Source: an uncultured Traorella sp. (GTDB taxonomy: Bacteria > Bacillota_I > Bacilli_A > Erysipelotrichales > Erysipelotrichaceae). Taken from it: a stretch of 20,580 nt of DNA. Below the pieces are notes generated by a model. The model worked only from the letters and a program-made list of their open reading frames with translations. It ran no database searches and was not told the DNA's origin. The stretch lies in the NCBI GenBank assembly GCA_945919165.1, contig CAMEIZ010000011.1, positions 1 through 20,580 of the forward strand, read 5' to 3'. The position numbers and the translations under genes were made by a program. Of this stretch, positions 5,329 to 12,073 are shown one piece after another; position 1 is the first letter of the stretch; each line of letters opens with the position of its first letter.

Positions 5329-6657
5329 ATGTTATTCAAGGAAACAGACAAAATTGAATTTAAAGAAAAACTCAGCGAATCACTACCCAAAGAAATTGAA
5401 TCATTTCTTAACACCGAAGGGGGAACTATTTATATTGGAATTGATGACAATGGTAATGTAGTCGGTGTTAATCAGTTAGATAAGCTATTAAGATGTATTT
5501 CTGATATTATTTCTGATCAAATTGAGCCAAATGCTATAGATTGCGTGCGACCTGAAGTTGAATTTATCGAAGAAAAAATAGTTGTCAAAATATCTATCAA
5601 AAAAGGATATTCTTCCCTTTACTGTATTAAAAAATATGGCTTCTCATCTAATGGGTGTCACTATCGTATTGGAACAACCTGCAAATCTATGACTTTGGAA
5701 ATGATTAAAAAGAGATTCGAATCAGGACTATCAAATTTTGATACAATGATCAAACGAGAATCTTATTTTCAAAATATCACATTAACCAAGTTTAAAATGC
5801 TGCTTCTAGAAAATGGTTATCACATTGAAGAAAGCTCTTTTGAAAGCAACTTTAAATTAAAGACCAACGATGGTGTGTATAACTACTTAGCAGAGTTATT
5901 AGCTGATTCTAACTCATTATCGTTTATTTTTGCAAAGTTCAAAGGAAAAAATAAAGCCTCATTTTCAGAAAGAAGCGATTATGGAAGTCAGTGTATCATT
6001 CTTGCTTATGAAAAGATGAAGGAAAGGCTGAAACTGGAAAATATCTGTAAAACAATCACGAATCCACGTCCACGGAAAGATATATATCTTTATGACATGG
6101 ATGCTGTTAATGAAGCCTTGATTAACGCAATTATTCATAACGACTACAGAGTAACAGATCCCCAAGTAGCCTTCTTTGATAATAGACTAGAAATTACTTC
6201 TCATGGAGGCTTGCCAAATGGATTGACAAAGGAAGAATTCTTTAAGGGCGTTAGCAAACCAAGAAATGAACAGTTAATGAACATTTTTGCAAGACTGGGT
6301 ATAGTTGAACATACTGGTCACGGAATTCCTACTATTGTTGAAAAGTATGGTATGGATGCATTTGAAATCAGTGAAAGCTATCTTAGAGTTATTATTCCTT
6401 TTAATGAAGAAGTGTTGTTAAATCATGGCGCAATAAGTGGCGCAATAAGTGGCGTAAATAGAGAAGAGCTTGACCCAAAAGAAAACTTGATCTTATCAAA
6501 GCTAGAAGAATCCCCTTATCTCTCAGCTAAAAATATGAGCGAAGAATTAAATATTCCATTCAGGAGTGTGCAGAGATATTTTTCCAATCTAAAAGAGAAG
6601 GGATTTATCGAAAGAGTAGGTTCAAATAAAAACGGTTATTGGAAAGTCATAAAATGA
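5329..6657 (+). CDS. AlbA_2-domain DNA-binding regulator with HATPase-like and winged-helix domains
   Basis: A 442-residue protein from ATG 5329; GAGG at 5317-5320, 8 nt upstream, fits better than the GTG at 5320. Domain order is: AlbA_2 (Schlafen-like, about 3-130, with EGGTIYIGIDD at 30-40); a middle region; an HATPase_c_4-like fold with NEALINAIIHNDY (261-273), DNRLEITSHGG (284-294) and GHGIPTIV (330-337); linker GAISGAISGVN (367-377); and a winged helix (about 385-442, ending GYWKV). Such proteins are annotated as ATP-binding or putative DNA-binding proteins, widespread in gut bacteria and of unknown role. It is an intact paralogue of the broken gene at 2390. The promoter carries three copies of TGGCGTAATAA and the linker DNA carries the same motif, pointing to autoregulation. 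Confidence 0.9.
   Translation: MLFKETDKIEFKEKLSESLPKEIESFLNTEGGTIYIGIDDNGNVVGVNQLDKLLRCISDIISDQIEPNAIDCVRPEVEFIEEKIVVKISIKKGYSSLYCIKKYGFSSNGCHYRIGTTCKSMTLEMIKKRFESGLSNFDTMIKRESYFQNITLTKFKMLLLENGYHIEESSFESNFKLKTNDGVYNYLAELLADSNSLSFIFAKFKGKNKASFSERSDYGSQCIILAYEKMKERLKLENICKTITNPRPRKDIYLYDMDAVNEALINAIIHNDYRVTDPQVAFFDNRLEITSHGGLPNGLTKEEFFKGVSKPRNEQLMNIFARLGIVEHTGHGIPTIVEKYGMDAFEISESYLRVIIPFNEEVLLNHGAISGAISGVNREELDPKENLILSKLEESPYLSAKNMSEELNIPFRSVQRYFSNLKEKGFIERVGSNKNGYWKVIK
6426..6460 (+). repeat. Linker-coding copies of the promoter motif TGGCGYAATAA
   Basis: TGGCGCAATAA at 6426-6436 and again at 6438-6448, then the variant TGGCGTAAATA at 6450-6460. The period is 12 bp, which keeps the reading frame and encodes GAIS, GAIS, GVN. 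The first two differ from the promoter copies (5256-5298) only at the Y position. Confidence 0.9.
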
Positions 6658-6660
6658 TTA

Positions 6661-6688
6661 CCTGATGAATTGATCATCAGGTTTTTTT
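6661..6688 (+). terminator. Terminator of the intact AlbA_2 gene
   Basis: Perfect stem CCTGATGA (6661-6668) / TCATCAGG (6674-6681), 5-nt loop, seven T following, 3 nt after the TGA stop. Confidence 0.9.
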
Positions 6689-6690
6689 AA

Positions 6691-6727
6691 CAAAAAGAAA
6701 AGAGGATTCCCTACACAAGGAAATCCT
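6691..6727 (-). terminator. Terminator of guaA
   Basis: On the minus strand, AGGATTTCC pairs with GGGAATCCT (one mismatch) around a 7-nt loop (6703-6727), followed by a T-rich run (complement of 6691-6702). It lies back to back with the + strand terminator at 6661-6688. Confidence 0.75.
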
Positions 6728-6764
6728 TTGTATGAAAAACGATAATCGTCTCTTTTTTATCATT

Positions 6765-8306
6765 TTACTCGAACTCTATTGTTGCAGGTGGTTTTGAGGT
6801 ACAATCATAAAGTACACGATTTACGTGTTTAACTTCATTGACGATTCTAACTGAAATCTTATCCAGAACATCATAAGGTATCTTAGCCCAGTCTCCAGTC
6901 ATACCATCAATAGAAGTAACTGCACGAATAGCAACAGCATAATCATAAGTTCTCTGATCTCCCATTACCCCAACACTTTGCATATTGGTTAAGGCTGTAA
7001 AATACTGCCAGATTTCTCTTTGAAGACCAGCCTTAGCAATTTCTTCACGCAAAATCGCATCACTTTCTCGAACGATTTCAAGCTTTTCTTCTGTTACTTC
7101 ACCCAAAATGCGGATTCCCAATCCTGGACCCGGGAATGGCTGTCTCCAGACCATTTCTTCAGGAAGACCTAATTCTGTTCCCAAAGCTCTTACTTCATCT
7201 TTAAATAAGGTATTTAATGGTTCAATTAATTTGAAATTCATATCCTCTGGCAATCCACCTACATTGTGATGAGATTTAATGGTCTGTGCTGTCTTGGTTC
7301 CAGATTCAATAACATCGGTATATAAAGTTCCCTGTGCTAACCATTTGATATCTTCACCTGAAGTGATTTTCTTCATTTCTTCATCAAATGTATAAACAAA
7401 TTCATTACCAATGATTTTACGTTTCTTTTCCGGATCAGTTACTCCTTTTAATTTAGTCAGGAAACGTTCTTTTGCATCAATCTTGATCAAATTGATATTC
7501 ATTTCTCTTCCAAATGTCTCCATGACACTTTCAGCTTCACCTTTTCTTAAAAGACCATGGTCAATAAACATACAAGTAAGCTGATCACCGATAGCCTTAT
7601 GAAGCAAAGCTGCTACTACACTGGAATCTACTCCACCAGATAATCCCAATAACACTTTATCATTTCCAACTGTGGCTTTGATCTTTTCAATCTGCATATC
7701 AATAAAAGAATGCATCGACCAGTTATTTTCAGCATGACATATTTCAAATACGAAATTTCTTAAAATATCCAGTCCAAATTCAGAGTTTCTGACTTCAGGA
7801 TGAAACTGAAGCGTATAAATCTTCTTTTCTTCATTTGCCGTAGCTGCAAAAGGACATGTCTTACTTGAAGCAACCACATCAAATCCTTCTGCTAACACAT
7901 CTACCTGATCACCATGACTCATCCAAACAATTTGTTCATCTGGAAGTCCTTTAAACAAAGGAGTATCTTTTACCACCTGAATTGTTGTTCTTCCATATTC
8001 CTTAGAATCACATGCTTTGACATTTCCGCCATTCATGTAATGCGTCATCTGCATGCCATAACAAATTCCCAAAATAGGAATTCCGCTTGTAAAAATATCA
8101 GGATCACATTTAAACGCATCTTCATCATAAACACTGTTTGGTCCACCGCTAAAAATAATTCCTTTCACATCTTGAAAAGCTTTAATTTCATTAAGTGTTA
8201 ATGTATGAGGATGTAATTCACTATAAACACCAAATTCACGAATTCTTCTGGCAATCAGCTGATTATACTGAGAACCAAAATCCAAGACAATAATCTTATC
8301 CGCCAT
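6765..8306 (-). CDS. guaA: GMP synthase (glutamine-hydrolysing)
   Basis: A 513-residue protein, the usual length for Firmicutes. It converts XMP to GMP using ATP and ammonia from glutamine, in the cytoplasm. The class I glutamine amidotransferase domain has nucleophile C82 in GICYG, with H169 and E171 in FHPE completing the triad. The ATP pyrophosphatase domain follows with the PP-loop SGGVDSS (223-229). The C-terminal dimerisation domain ends in the conserved KPPATIEFE. The start is the ATG at 8304-8306, preceded by GGAGG (8313-8317). A 9-bp inverted repeat (8305-8313/8323-8331) overlaps the ribosome site and start codon. It is divergent from the riboswitch-controlled purine permease and convergent with the AlbA_2 gene. 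All catalytic motifs are present, so it should be active. Confidence 0.98.
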   Translation of the reverse strand: MADKIIVLDFGSQYNQLIARRIREFGVYSELHPHTLTLNEIKAFQDVKGIIFSGGPNSVYDEDAFKCDPDIFTSGIPILGICYGMQMTHYMNGGNVKACDSKEYGRTTIQVVKDTPLFKGLPDEQIVWMSHGDQVDVLAEGFDVVASSKTCPFAATANEEKKIYTLQFHPEVRNSEFGLDILRNFVFEICHAENNWSMHSFIDMQIEKIKATVGNDKVLLGLSGGVDSSVVAALLHKAIGDQLTCMFIDHGLLRKGEAESVMETFGREMNINLIKIDAKERFLTKLKGVTDPEKKRKIIGNEFVYTFDEEMKKITSGEDIKWLAQGTLYTDVIESGTKTAQTIKSHHNVGGLPEDMNFKLIEPLNTLFKDEVRALGTELGLPEEMVWRQPFPGPGLGIRILGEVTEEKLEIVRESDAILREEIAKAGLQREIWQYFTALTNMQSVGVMGDQRTYDYAVAIRAVTSIDGMTGDWAKIPYDVLDKISVRIVNEVKHVNRVLYDCTSKPPATIEFE

Positions 8307-8331
8307 AAACTACCTCCGCAATGTAGTTTAT
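8305..8331 (-). promoter_or_regulatory. Hairpin over the guaA ribosome-binding site and start codon
   Basis: On the minus strand ATAAACTAC (8331-8323) and GTAGTTTAT (8313-8305) are perfect complements around a 9-nt loop ATTGCGGAG. The loop and first stem base hold the Shine-Dalgarno GGAGG, and the stem end includes the A and T of the start codon. This could restrain guaA translation if the transcript starts upstream of 8331. Confidence 0.55.
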
Positions 8332-8375
8332 CATATTTTTTGATTAAATAAAATAATTAAATAAACGAATGTTTT

Positions 8376-8389
8376 TGAAAGCGTTTAAC
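8376..8389. promoter_or_regulatory. cre-like sequence (weak)
   Basis: TGAAAGCGTTTAAC resembles the CcpA catabolite-responsive element (TGWAANCGNTNWCA) except for one extra T in the right half. It lies between the divergent guaA and permease promoters. Chance similarity is quite possible. Confidence 0.2.
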
Positions 8390-8433
8390 ATGAAAAATAT
8401 CTATAATTGTGTGAAAATTTTGTGATTTTTATC

Positions 8434-8462
8434 TTGAAGTTTAAAAACAATTCACATATACT
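8434..8462 (+). promoter_or_regulatory. Promoter of the riboswitch-permease transcript
   Basis: TTGAAG (8434-8439) and TATACT (8457-8462) are separated by exactly 17 bp. Transcription would begin near 8469, 14 nt before the aptamer P1 stem. Confidence 0.8.
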
Positions 8463-8482
8463 ATTTCCATAAAGATTTCGTA

Positions 8483-8589
8483 TATCGTATATGTTTGTTG
8501 ATATGGAACATTCGTTTCTACGAGGCACCGTAAATGTCCTCTCTACGATAGAGTACTTTTGTGTGCTTCTATCTTCAGAAGCATTTTTT
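8483..8589 (+). promoter_or_regulatory. Purine riboswitch (guanine/hypoxanthine type) with terminator platform
   Basis: P1 is TATCGTA (8483-8489) with TACGATA (8544-8550). Conserved elements: GATATGG (8500-8506) in L2, GTTTCTAC (8514-8521) in J2/3, CACCGTAAATGTCC (8526-8539) around L3. J3/1 reads TCTAC (8542-8546), which places C at the specificity position (C74 of the B. subtilis xpt aptamer), predicting guanine or hypoxanthine rather than adenine. The platform is a terminator TGCTTCT (8564-8570) / AGAAGCA (8577-8583) plus six T. The competing antiterminator GATAGA (8547-8552) / TCTATC (8568-8573) uses the 3' strand of P1. Ligand binding stabilises P1, frees the terminator and switches the permease off. 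Confidence 0.95.
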
Positions 8590-8627
8590 ATTTTTACGAG
8601 ATCTTTAAGAAAGAAAGAGGAAAAAAT

Positions 8628-9944
8628 ATGTTAGAAAAACTTTTCAAGCTCGAAAAGCATGGAACAACAGTGAAAACTGAACTTCTTGCAGGTCTGACTA
8701 CTTTCCTGGCAATGGCTTACATTTTAGCTGTAAATCCAAGTATGCTGGGAGCAACAGGTTTATCTGTTCAAACTGTTTTCCTTGCAACAGCAATTGCGAG
8801 TGGATTTGCCAGCATTCTGATGGGACTTTTAGCCAACTATCCAGTTGCTTTAGCTCCTGGAATGGGTGTTAATGCTTTCTTTACTTTCACAGTTGTTATT
8901 GTAATGGGCTTTTCACCTGCTGCTGCCTTAGCTGCTGTATTTGTAAGTGGTTTGATCTTTGTAGTGATTTCAATCACTGGAATCCGTAAATTGATTATCA
9001 ATGCTATTCCTTCTCAGTTAAAACTTGCTATTGGAGGCGGTATTGGTTTCTTTATTGCTTTTATCGGTTTAAAGAATGCCGGTATTATTGTTGCCAGTGA
9101 ATCTACATTTGTTACATTGGGAAATTTAAAAGATCCTGTGGTTATCTTATCAATCTTTGGTATTTTAACAACTATCATCTTACTTGGTTTAAAAGTTAAA
9201 GCTGGAGTATTCTGGGGTCTTTTAGCTACTGCTATTGTTGGTGTAATCGCCGGTTTATTAGGTGTTGAAGGAATGCCTGTTATGCCAGAAAAACTGTTTG
9301 ATGCTCAATTTGATTTCTCTGGTGTTTTTATGTTCCTAGATGGCTTTGGTGAACTTTTCTCTAATCCAAAATGGCCTGTGGTACTATTCTCATTCCTGTT
9401 TGTTGACTTCTTTGATACAGCCGGAACTTTGATGGCAGTTGCAAACCGAGCTGGATTAGTTAAAGAAGATGGAACTTTAGAAAATATTGAAAATGCCTTA
9501 ATGGCTGATGCTGTTGGTACAGTAGTTGGTGCAGCTTTAGGTACTTCAACTGTTACTTCTTTTGTTGAATCTACAAGTGGTGTAGAAGTAGGCGGAAGAA
9601 CCGGTTTAACAGCTGTTACAACAGGTGTATTATTCTTATTATCGATTTTCCTTTCACCACTTTTAGTTACTGTTACAAGTGCCGTTACTGCTCCTGCTTT
9701 AGTAGTTGTTGGTATTTTGATGTCAAGCCAGCTAGCTGGAATTGACTGGAATGACTTCCCTTATGCAGTCAGCGGCTTTATGGTTGTCATCTTCATGATT
9801 TTAAGCTATTCAATTTCAAATGGTATTGCATTAGGATTCTTATCTTACTCAATCGCTATGATTGGATGCAAGAGATATAAAGATGTTCATTGGGTTGTTT
9901 GGCTGTTAGATGTTATCTTTATTATTTATTTCGCAGTTTGCTAA
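8628..9944 (+). CDS. pbuG: NCS2/AzgA-type hypoxanthine/guanine permease
   Basis: A 438-residue, strongly hydrophobic protein with about 12-14 membrane segments, importing purine bases across the cytoplasmic membrane. Family signatures include an N-terminal TVKTELLAGLTTFLAMAYI, then ALAPGMGVNAFFT, and later FVDFFDTAGTLMAVA. The conserved glutamate and aspartate stretches of the AzgA branch are present. The ATG at 8628 has AGAGG 8-12 nt upstream. A GTG at 8559 in the same frame lies inside the riboswitch terminator and is not the start. The purine riboswitch just upstream, with a C at the specificity position, indicates guanine/hypoxanthine as the regulatory ligand and probable substrate. The symbol follows the B. 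subtilis homologue; PbuO-like specificity is also possible. Confidence 0.93.
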   Translation: MLEKLFKLEKHGTTVKTELLAGLTTFLAMAYILAVNPSMLGATGLSVQTVFLATAIASGFASILMGLLANYPVALAPGMGVNAFFTFTVVIVMGFSPAAALAAVFVSGLIFVVISITGIRKLIINAIPSQLKLAIGGGIGFFIAFIGLKNAGIIVASESTFVTLGNLKDPVVILSIFGILTTIILLGLKVKAGVFWGLLATAIVGVIAGLLGVEGMPVMPEKLFDAQFDFSGVFMFLDGFGELFSNPKWPVVLFSFLFVDFFDTAGTLMAVANRAGLVKEDGTLENIENALMADAVGTVVGAALGTSTVTSFVESTSGVEVGGRTGLTAVTTGVLFLLSIFLSPLLVTVTSAVTAPALVVVGILMSSQLAGIDWNDFPYAVSGFMVVIFMILSYSISNGIALGFLSYSIAMIGCKRYKDVHWVVWLLDVIFIIYFAVC

Positions 9945-9958
9945 TTCAAAAGCGTAAT

Positions 9959-9994
9959 GAAAAGGTCTGTTGCTAAAAACAGGCCTTTTTTTTA
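9959..9994. terminator. Terminator between pbuG and the GNAT gene, bidirectional
   Basis: AAAGGTCTGT (9961-9970) pairs with ACAGGCCTTT (9979-9988), with one wobble and an 8-nt loop, followed by a long T run for the + strand. For the minus strand the T run (complement of AATGAAAAGG) is short. The GNAT stop codon (9973-9975) is in the loop. Confidence 0.85.
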
Positions 9995-10500
9995 TCATCT
10001 TCACAATTCAATATCTTTTCATAAGCAAAACGTAAATCCGTATGATGAATATAGATAATTCCGCATTTTTCAAATCCATTCCGTTCTAAAAAACGCTGCA
10101 TAGACAAATTCATAGGATGAGTATCCACCCTCAATGATAAAATTCCCTTACTTTTTGCTTTATTTATCGCAAACTGCAATAGTTCATCAGCTTTTCTTTG
10201 TCCTTTCAAGCTTTCATCAATCACAAGACGATGAATCACACCATAAGGCTGGTCACTATTCCATGAGCCTTCAATATAGTTATAATCTTCATCCATTCCT
10301 AAATGAAAGCACATCGTCCCAATTACACGTTTTTCTTCTAATACATAAGAGTCATTGTCTTTGATATCTTCAAGAATAACATTTCTATTTGGGTATCCAT
10401 TTTGCCATTGATCAATCTTTTTATTTTTCAAATAGTCTTTTGCTTGCTGAAATAATTCTAAAATAGAATCAACATCATTCAAATTTGAATATCTAACCAT
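9973..10500 (-). CDS. GNAT-family N-acetyltransferase
   Basis: A 175-residue GCN5-related acetyltransferase that would transfer acetyl from acetyl-CoA to an unknown amine. Visible signatures: the opening VRYSNLNDVDSILELF; QWQNGYP near residue 37-43; the motif A strand VIHRLVIDESLKGQRKADELL, where the pyrophosphate-binding loop is the degenerate KGQRKA; and the closing FLERNGFEKCGIIYI, a typical motif B. A family of this architecture is common in Firmicutes, with no assigned substrate. It starts at ATG 10500 with no Shine-Dalgarno sequence. A consensus promoter places the transcript start on or next to the ATG. The stop lies inside the shared terminator, and the last residues (DDKKKACF) are encoded by terminator sequence. 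Confidence 0.9.
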   Translation of the reverse strand: MVRYSNLNDVDSILELFQQAKDYLKNKKIDQWQNGYPNRNVILEDIKDNDSYVLEEKRVIGTMCFHLGMDEDYNYIEGSWNSDQPYGVIHRLVIDESLKGQRKADELLQFAINKAKSKGILSLRVDTHPMNLSMQRFLERNGFEKCGIIYIHHTDLRFAYEKILNCEDDKKKACF

Positions 10501-10506
10501 GCAATT

Positions 10507-10535
10507 ATTATAATCAATGAGATATTCAATTTCAA
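10507..10535 (-). promoter_or_regulatory. Consensus promoter for a leaderless GNAT transcript
   Basis: On the minus strand TTGAAA (10535-10530), a 17-bp spacer and TATAAT (10512-10507). Only six bases, AATTGC, separate the -10 box from the ATG at 10500, so the expected start of transcription is the A of the ATG. The -35 box overlaps the stop codon of the upstream CBS gene. Confidence 0.75.
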
Positions 10536-10951
10536 TCCTCTTTTTTCTTAACTAAATACTCAATAATAGACTTCCTAGTTACAATACCAATAAAAGTTCC
10601 TAAATCATCAACAACCGGTACAAAATTCTGCATCATAACTCGTGTTAATAATTCCTCAACACTTTCAGTAATTTTTACACTTGGATTTTTTTCGGGTTTG
10701 AGTATATCTTTTATTTTTGTATCTTCTACACTTTTAATACTGATTTTATGAAGATTTTCTTCATTTTCATCCACTAAATACCAAAGAAAATCACCTTCGG
10801 AAATAGTTCCCACATACTTATTTTCCTTGTCCAATACTGGAATTGATGTATATCCGTGATGTTTCATTTTTTCCAAACCAGCACGAACACTTTCATCTTC
10901 GTAAATATAGGAAACCTGAAATTTAGGCCTCAAAAAAAAAGCTACGTTCAT
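10532..10951 (-). CDS. Small two-CBS-domain protein
   Basis: A 139-residue protein made of two CBS motifs. The first spans about 10-65 (YTSIPVLDKENKYVGTISEGDFL) and the second about 80-137 (NFVPVVDDLGTFIGIVTRKSIIEYL). There is no other domain and no membrane segment. CBS pairs bind adenine nucleotides; small stand-alone pairs in Firmicutes such as DarB/CbpB bind c-di-AMP, and the layout is similar, but ligand residues cannot be assigned by eye. The start at 10951 is preferred: the Shine-Dalgarno AAAGG (10961-10965) abuts the upstream ATG at 10960 and is 9 nt from this one. It lies upstream of GNAT on the same strand. Confidence 0.85.
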   Translation of the reverse strand: MNVAFFLRPKFQVSYIYEDESVRAGLEKMKHHGYTSIPVLDKENKYVGTISEGDFLWYLVDENEENLHKISIKSVEDTKIKDILKPEKNPSVKITESVEELLTRVMMQNFVPVVDDLGTFIGIVTRKSIIEYLVKKKED

Positions 10952-10972
10952 TGTTTTCATCCTTTCTTCTAT

Positions 10973-11001
10973 ATTTTAAAATGAATCTATCAAAACTTCA
11001 A
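10973..11001 (-). promoter_or_regulatory. Promoter of the CBS gene
   Basis: Minus strand TTGAAG (11001-10996), 17-bp spacer, TAAAAT (10978-10973). Transcription would start near 10966. Confidence 0.65.
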
Positions 11002-11003
11002 GC

Positions 11004-11027
11004 ATGTGACTTTCAATCACATTTTTT
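11004..11027. promoter_or_regulatory. Dyad ATGTGA-N7-TCACAT between cspA and CBS promoters
   Basis: A perfect 6-bp inverted repeat (11004-11009 / 11017-11022) followed on + by a T run. It sits just upstream of the CBS -35 box and just upstream of the csp promoter. It could be an operator of CRP/FNR-like shape with a 7-bp spacer, or a weak terminator; there is no gene to terminate on +. Confidence 0.4.
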
Positions 11028-11040
11028 CACAAAATAACAT

Positions 11041-11069
11041 TTGACAAATTTATCACAAACTGTCATAAT
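11041..11069 (+). promoter_or_regulatory. Strong promoter of the cold-shock gene
   Basis: Perfect TTGACA (11041-11046), 17-bp spacer, CATAAT (11064-11069). The start is near 11076, giving a 5' UTR of about 109 nt. Confidence 0.85.
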
Positions 11070-11075
11070 AAGAAT

Positions 11076-11184
11076 GATAAGTAAAGCAATATTTTTTACA
11101 ATTCATAAAAAAAAGTAAATAATATATCTCAACAATGGGTTTTTGATTATTGAGTGTGCTTCTATCAAGTAAGGAGGTACAACA
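11076..11184 (+). promoter_or_regulatory. Long 5' UTR of the cold-shock gene
   Basis: About 109 nt of AT-rich leader. CTCAACAAT (11130-11138) can pair with ATTATTGAG (about 11147-11155) with one mismatch. AAGGAGG (11171-11177) precedes the ATG at 11185. Long structured leaders are typical of cold-shock genes, where folding controls translation; whether this one responds to temperature is inference. Confidence 0.5.
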
Positions 11185-11385
11185 ATGGCTACTGGAAAAG
11201 TGAAATGGTTTAATGCTGAAAAAGGCTATGGCTTTATTACAGATGAAAATGGAAAAGACATATTTGTTCACTATTCTTCTATTCAAGCCGAAGGTTTTAA
11301 AACTCTTGAAGACGGACAAACTGTCAGTTTTGAAATAGTTGAGCAGGAACGCGGACCACAGGCAAGTAACGTAAAAGTTCTATAA
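11185..11385 (+). CDS. Cold-shock protein, CspA/CspB family
   Basis: A 66-residue single cold-shock domain (OB fold) that binds single-stranded RNA and DNA as an RNA chaperone. RNP1 is KGYGFI (residues 13-18) and RNP2 is IFVHYS (26-31). The start GKVKWFN and end GPQASNV are canonical. AAGGAGG stands 7 nt before the ATG. It is monocistronic: its own strong promoter and long leader on one side, a terminator 10 nt after the stop on the other. Genomes of this group often carry several csp genes, so a specific symbol is not given. Confidence 0.97.
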   Translation: MATGKVKWFNAEKGYGFITDENGKDIFVHYSSIQAEGFKTLEDGQTVSFEIVEQERGPQASNVKVL

Positions 11386-11394
11386 TGAACACCT

Positions 11395-11416
11395 AGACCT
11401 CATAGAGGTCTTTTTT
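11395..11416 (+). terminator. Terminator of the cold-shock gene
   Basis: Perfect 7-bp stem AGACCTC (11395-11401) / GAGGTCT (11405-11411), 3-nt loop, T run 11411-11416. Confidence 0.9.
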
Positions 11417-11419
11417 ACT

Positions 11420-11441
11420 AAAAAAGGAAGATTACTCTTCC
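11420..11441 (-). terminator. Terminator of the sortase-rhodanese transcript
   Basis: Minus strand GGAAGA (11441-11436) / TCTTCC (11431-11426) around loop GTAA, then at least six T. The TAA of the rhodanese gene is in the loop. Confidence 0.85.
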
Positions 11442-12073
11442 CCATTTAAAACTACATCATAAGGCCAGTCCATGATGCTTCCAAACTCATAAACATCACT
11501 AAAACCTTTATCAATTAATGTTTGTGCTGCTTCTTTACTTCGTTCTGTTCCTCTTGCATATAAAAGAATTGTTGTATCTTTTTTTAGTGACATTTTTTCG
11601 ATCTTTTCATCGAACTCTTCTAAAGGAATCGAAATGGCATTTTTTACATGCATTTCATCATAATAATCTTTTACACTGACTTCAATAATGACACAATCTT
11701 CCTTCATGATATCTAAAGCATTAGCAGGCTTAATTGACATATATCCTTTTATTTGACGCTGATCATTTTTTAAGCGTATTTTTTTTACTCTACCGCTTTT
11801 TAATAAAGCGACTCTTTTTTTAGTATTGGCATAATATAAGAAAATAAATGCAATTATGGAGACAATCAAGATTGCTGCCATATATTTTTGAAAGATAAAA
11901 TTCAGTAATATTGCCAGAATTAATACACCAAACTGAGCATAAATCAATGCATTCCATTCAAATTTAGCTTTTTTATCTGCATATTCCATCTGAAAAACTT
12001 CATTAAAAACTGTATCTCCATCCTGATGTTCATCTGAAACACGCGGAGCTTCGATTTTTCTTTTTTGTAACAC
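11432..12073 (-). CDS. Membrane-anchored rhodanese-like protein lacking the catalytic cysteine
   Basis: A 213-residue protein. An N-terminal soluble stretch (1-42) is followed by two hydrophobic segments (about 43-63 and 66-82), then a cytoplasmic-type basic linker and a rhodanese-like domain (about 110-213). The domain shows DCVIIEVSVKDYYDEMHVKNAISIPLEEF, the usual D-V-R-xx-Y-xx-GHI-xx-A-x-x-IP pattern in degenerate form. The active loop reads LLYARGTERSKEAA, where active rhodaneses have YCRSGxRS, so alanine replaces the sulfur-carrying cysteine and sulfurtransferase activity is unlikely. It starts at GTG 12073, sharing one base with the sortase TAG (TAGTG), so translation is probably coupled. 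A scaffolding or sensing role beside the sortase is inference. Confidence 0.8.
   Translation of the reverse strand: MLQKRKIEAPRVSDEHQDGDTVFNEVFQMEYADKKAKFEWNALIYAQFGVLILAILLNFIFQKYMAAILIVSIIAFIFLYYANTKKRVALLKSGRVKKIRLKNDQRQIKGYMSIKPANALDIMKEDCVIIEVSVKDYYDEMHVKNAISIPLEEFDEKIEKMSLKKDTTILLYARGTERSKEAAQTLIDKGFSDVYEFGSIMDWPYDVVLNGEE

Noticed and set aside
8376..8389. CcpA cre site as a confident call
   Set aside because: Right half carries an extra base and no other catabolite-linked context is visible; kept only as a low-confidence feature.
8559..8627. In-frame GTG at 8559 that would extend the purine permease by 23 residues
   Set aside because: It lies inside the riboswitch terminator, has no ribosome site, and the ATG at 8628 has AGAGG upstream and gives the normal family N-terminus.
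10952..10960. ATG at 10960 as the start of the CBS protein
   Set aside because: The only ribosome site abuts it; spacing fits the second ATG at 10951.
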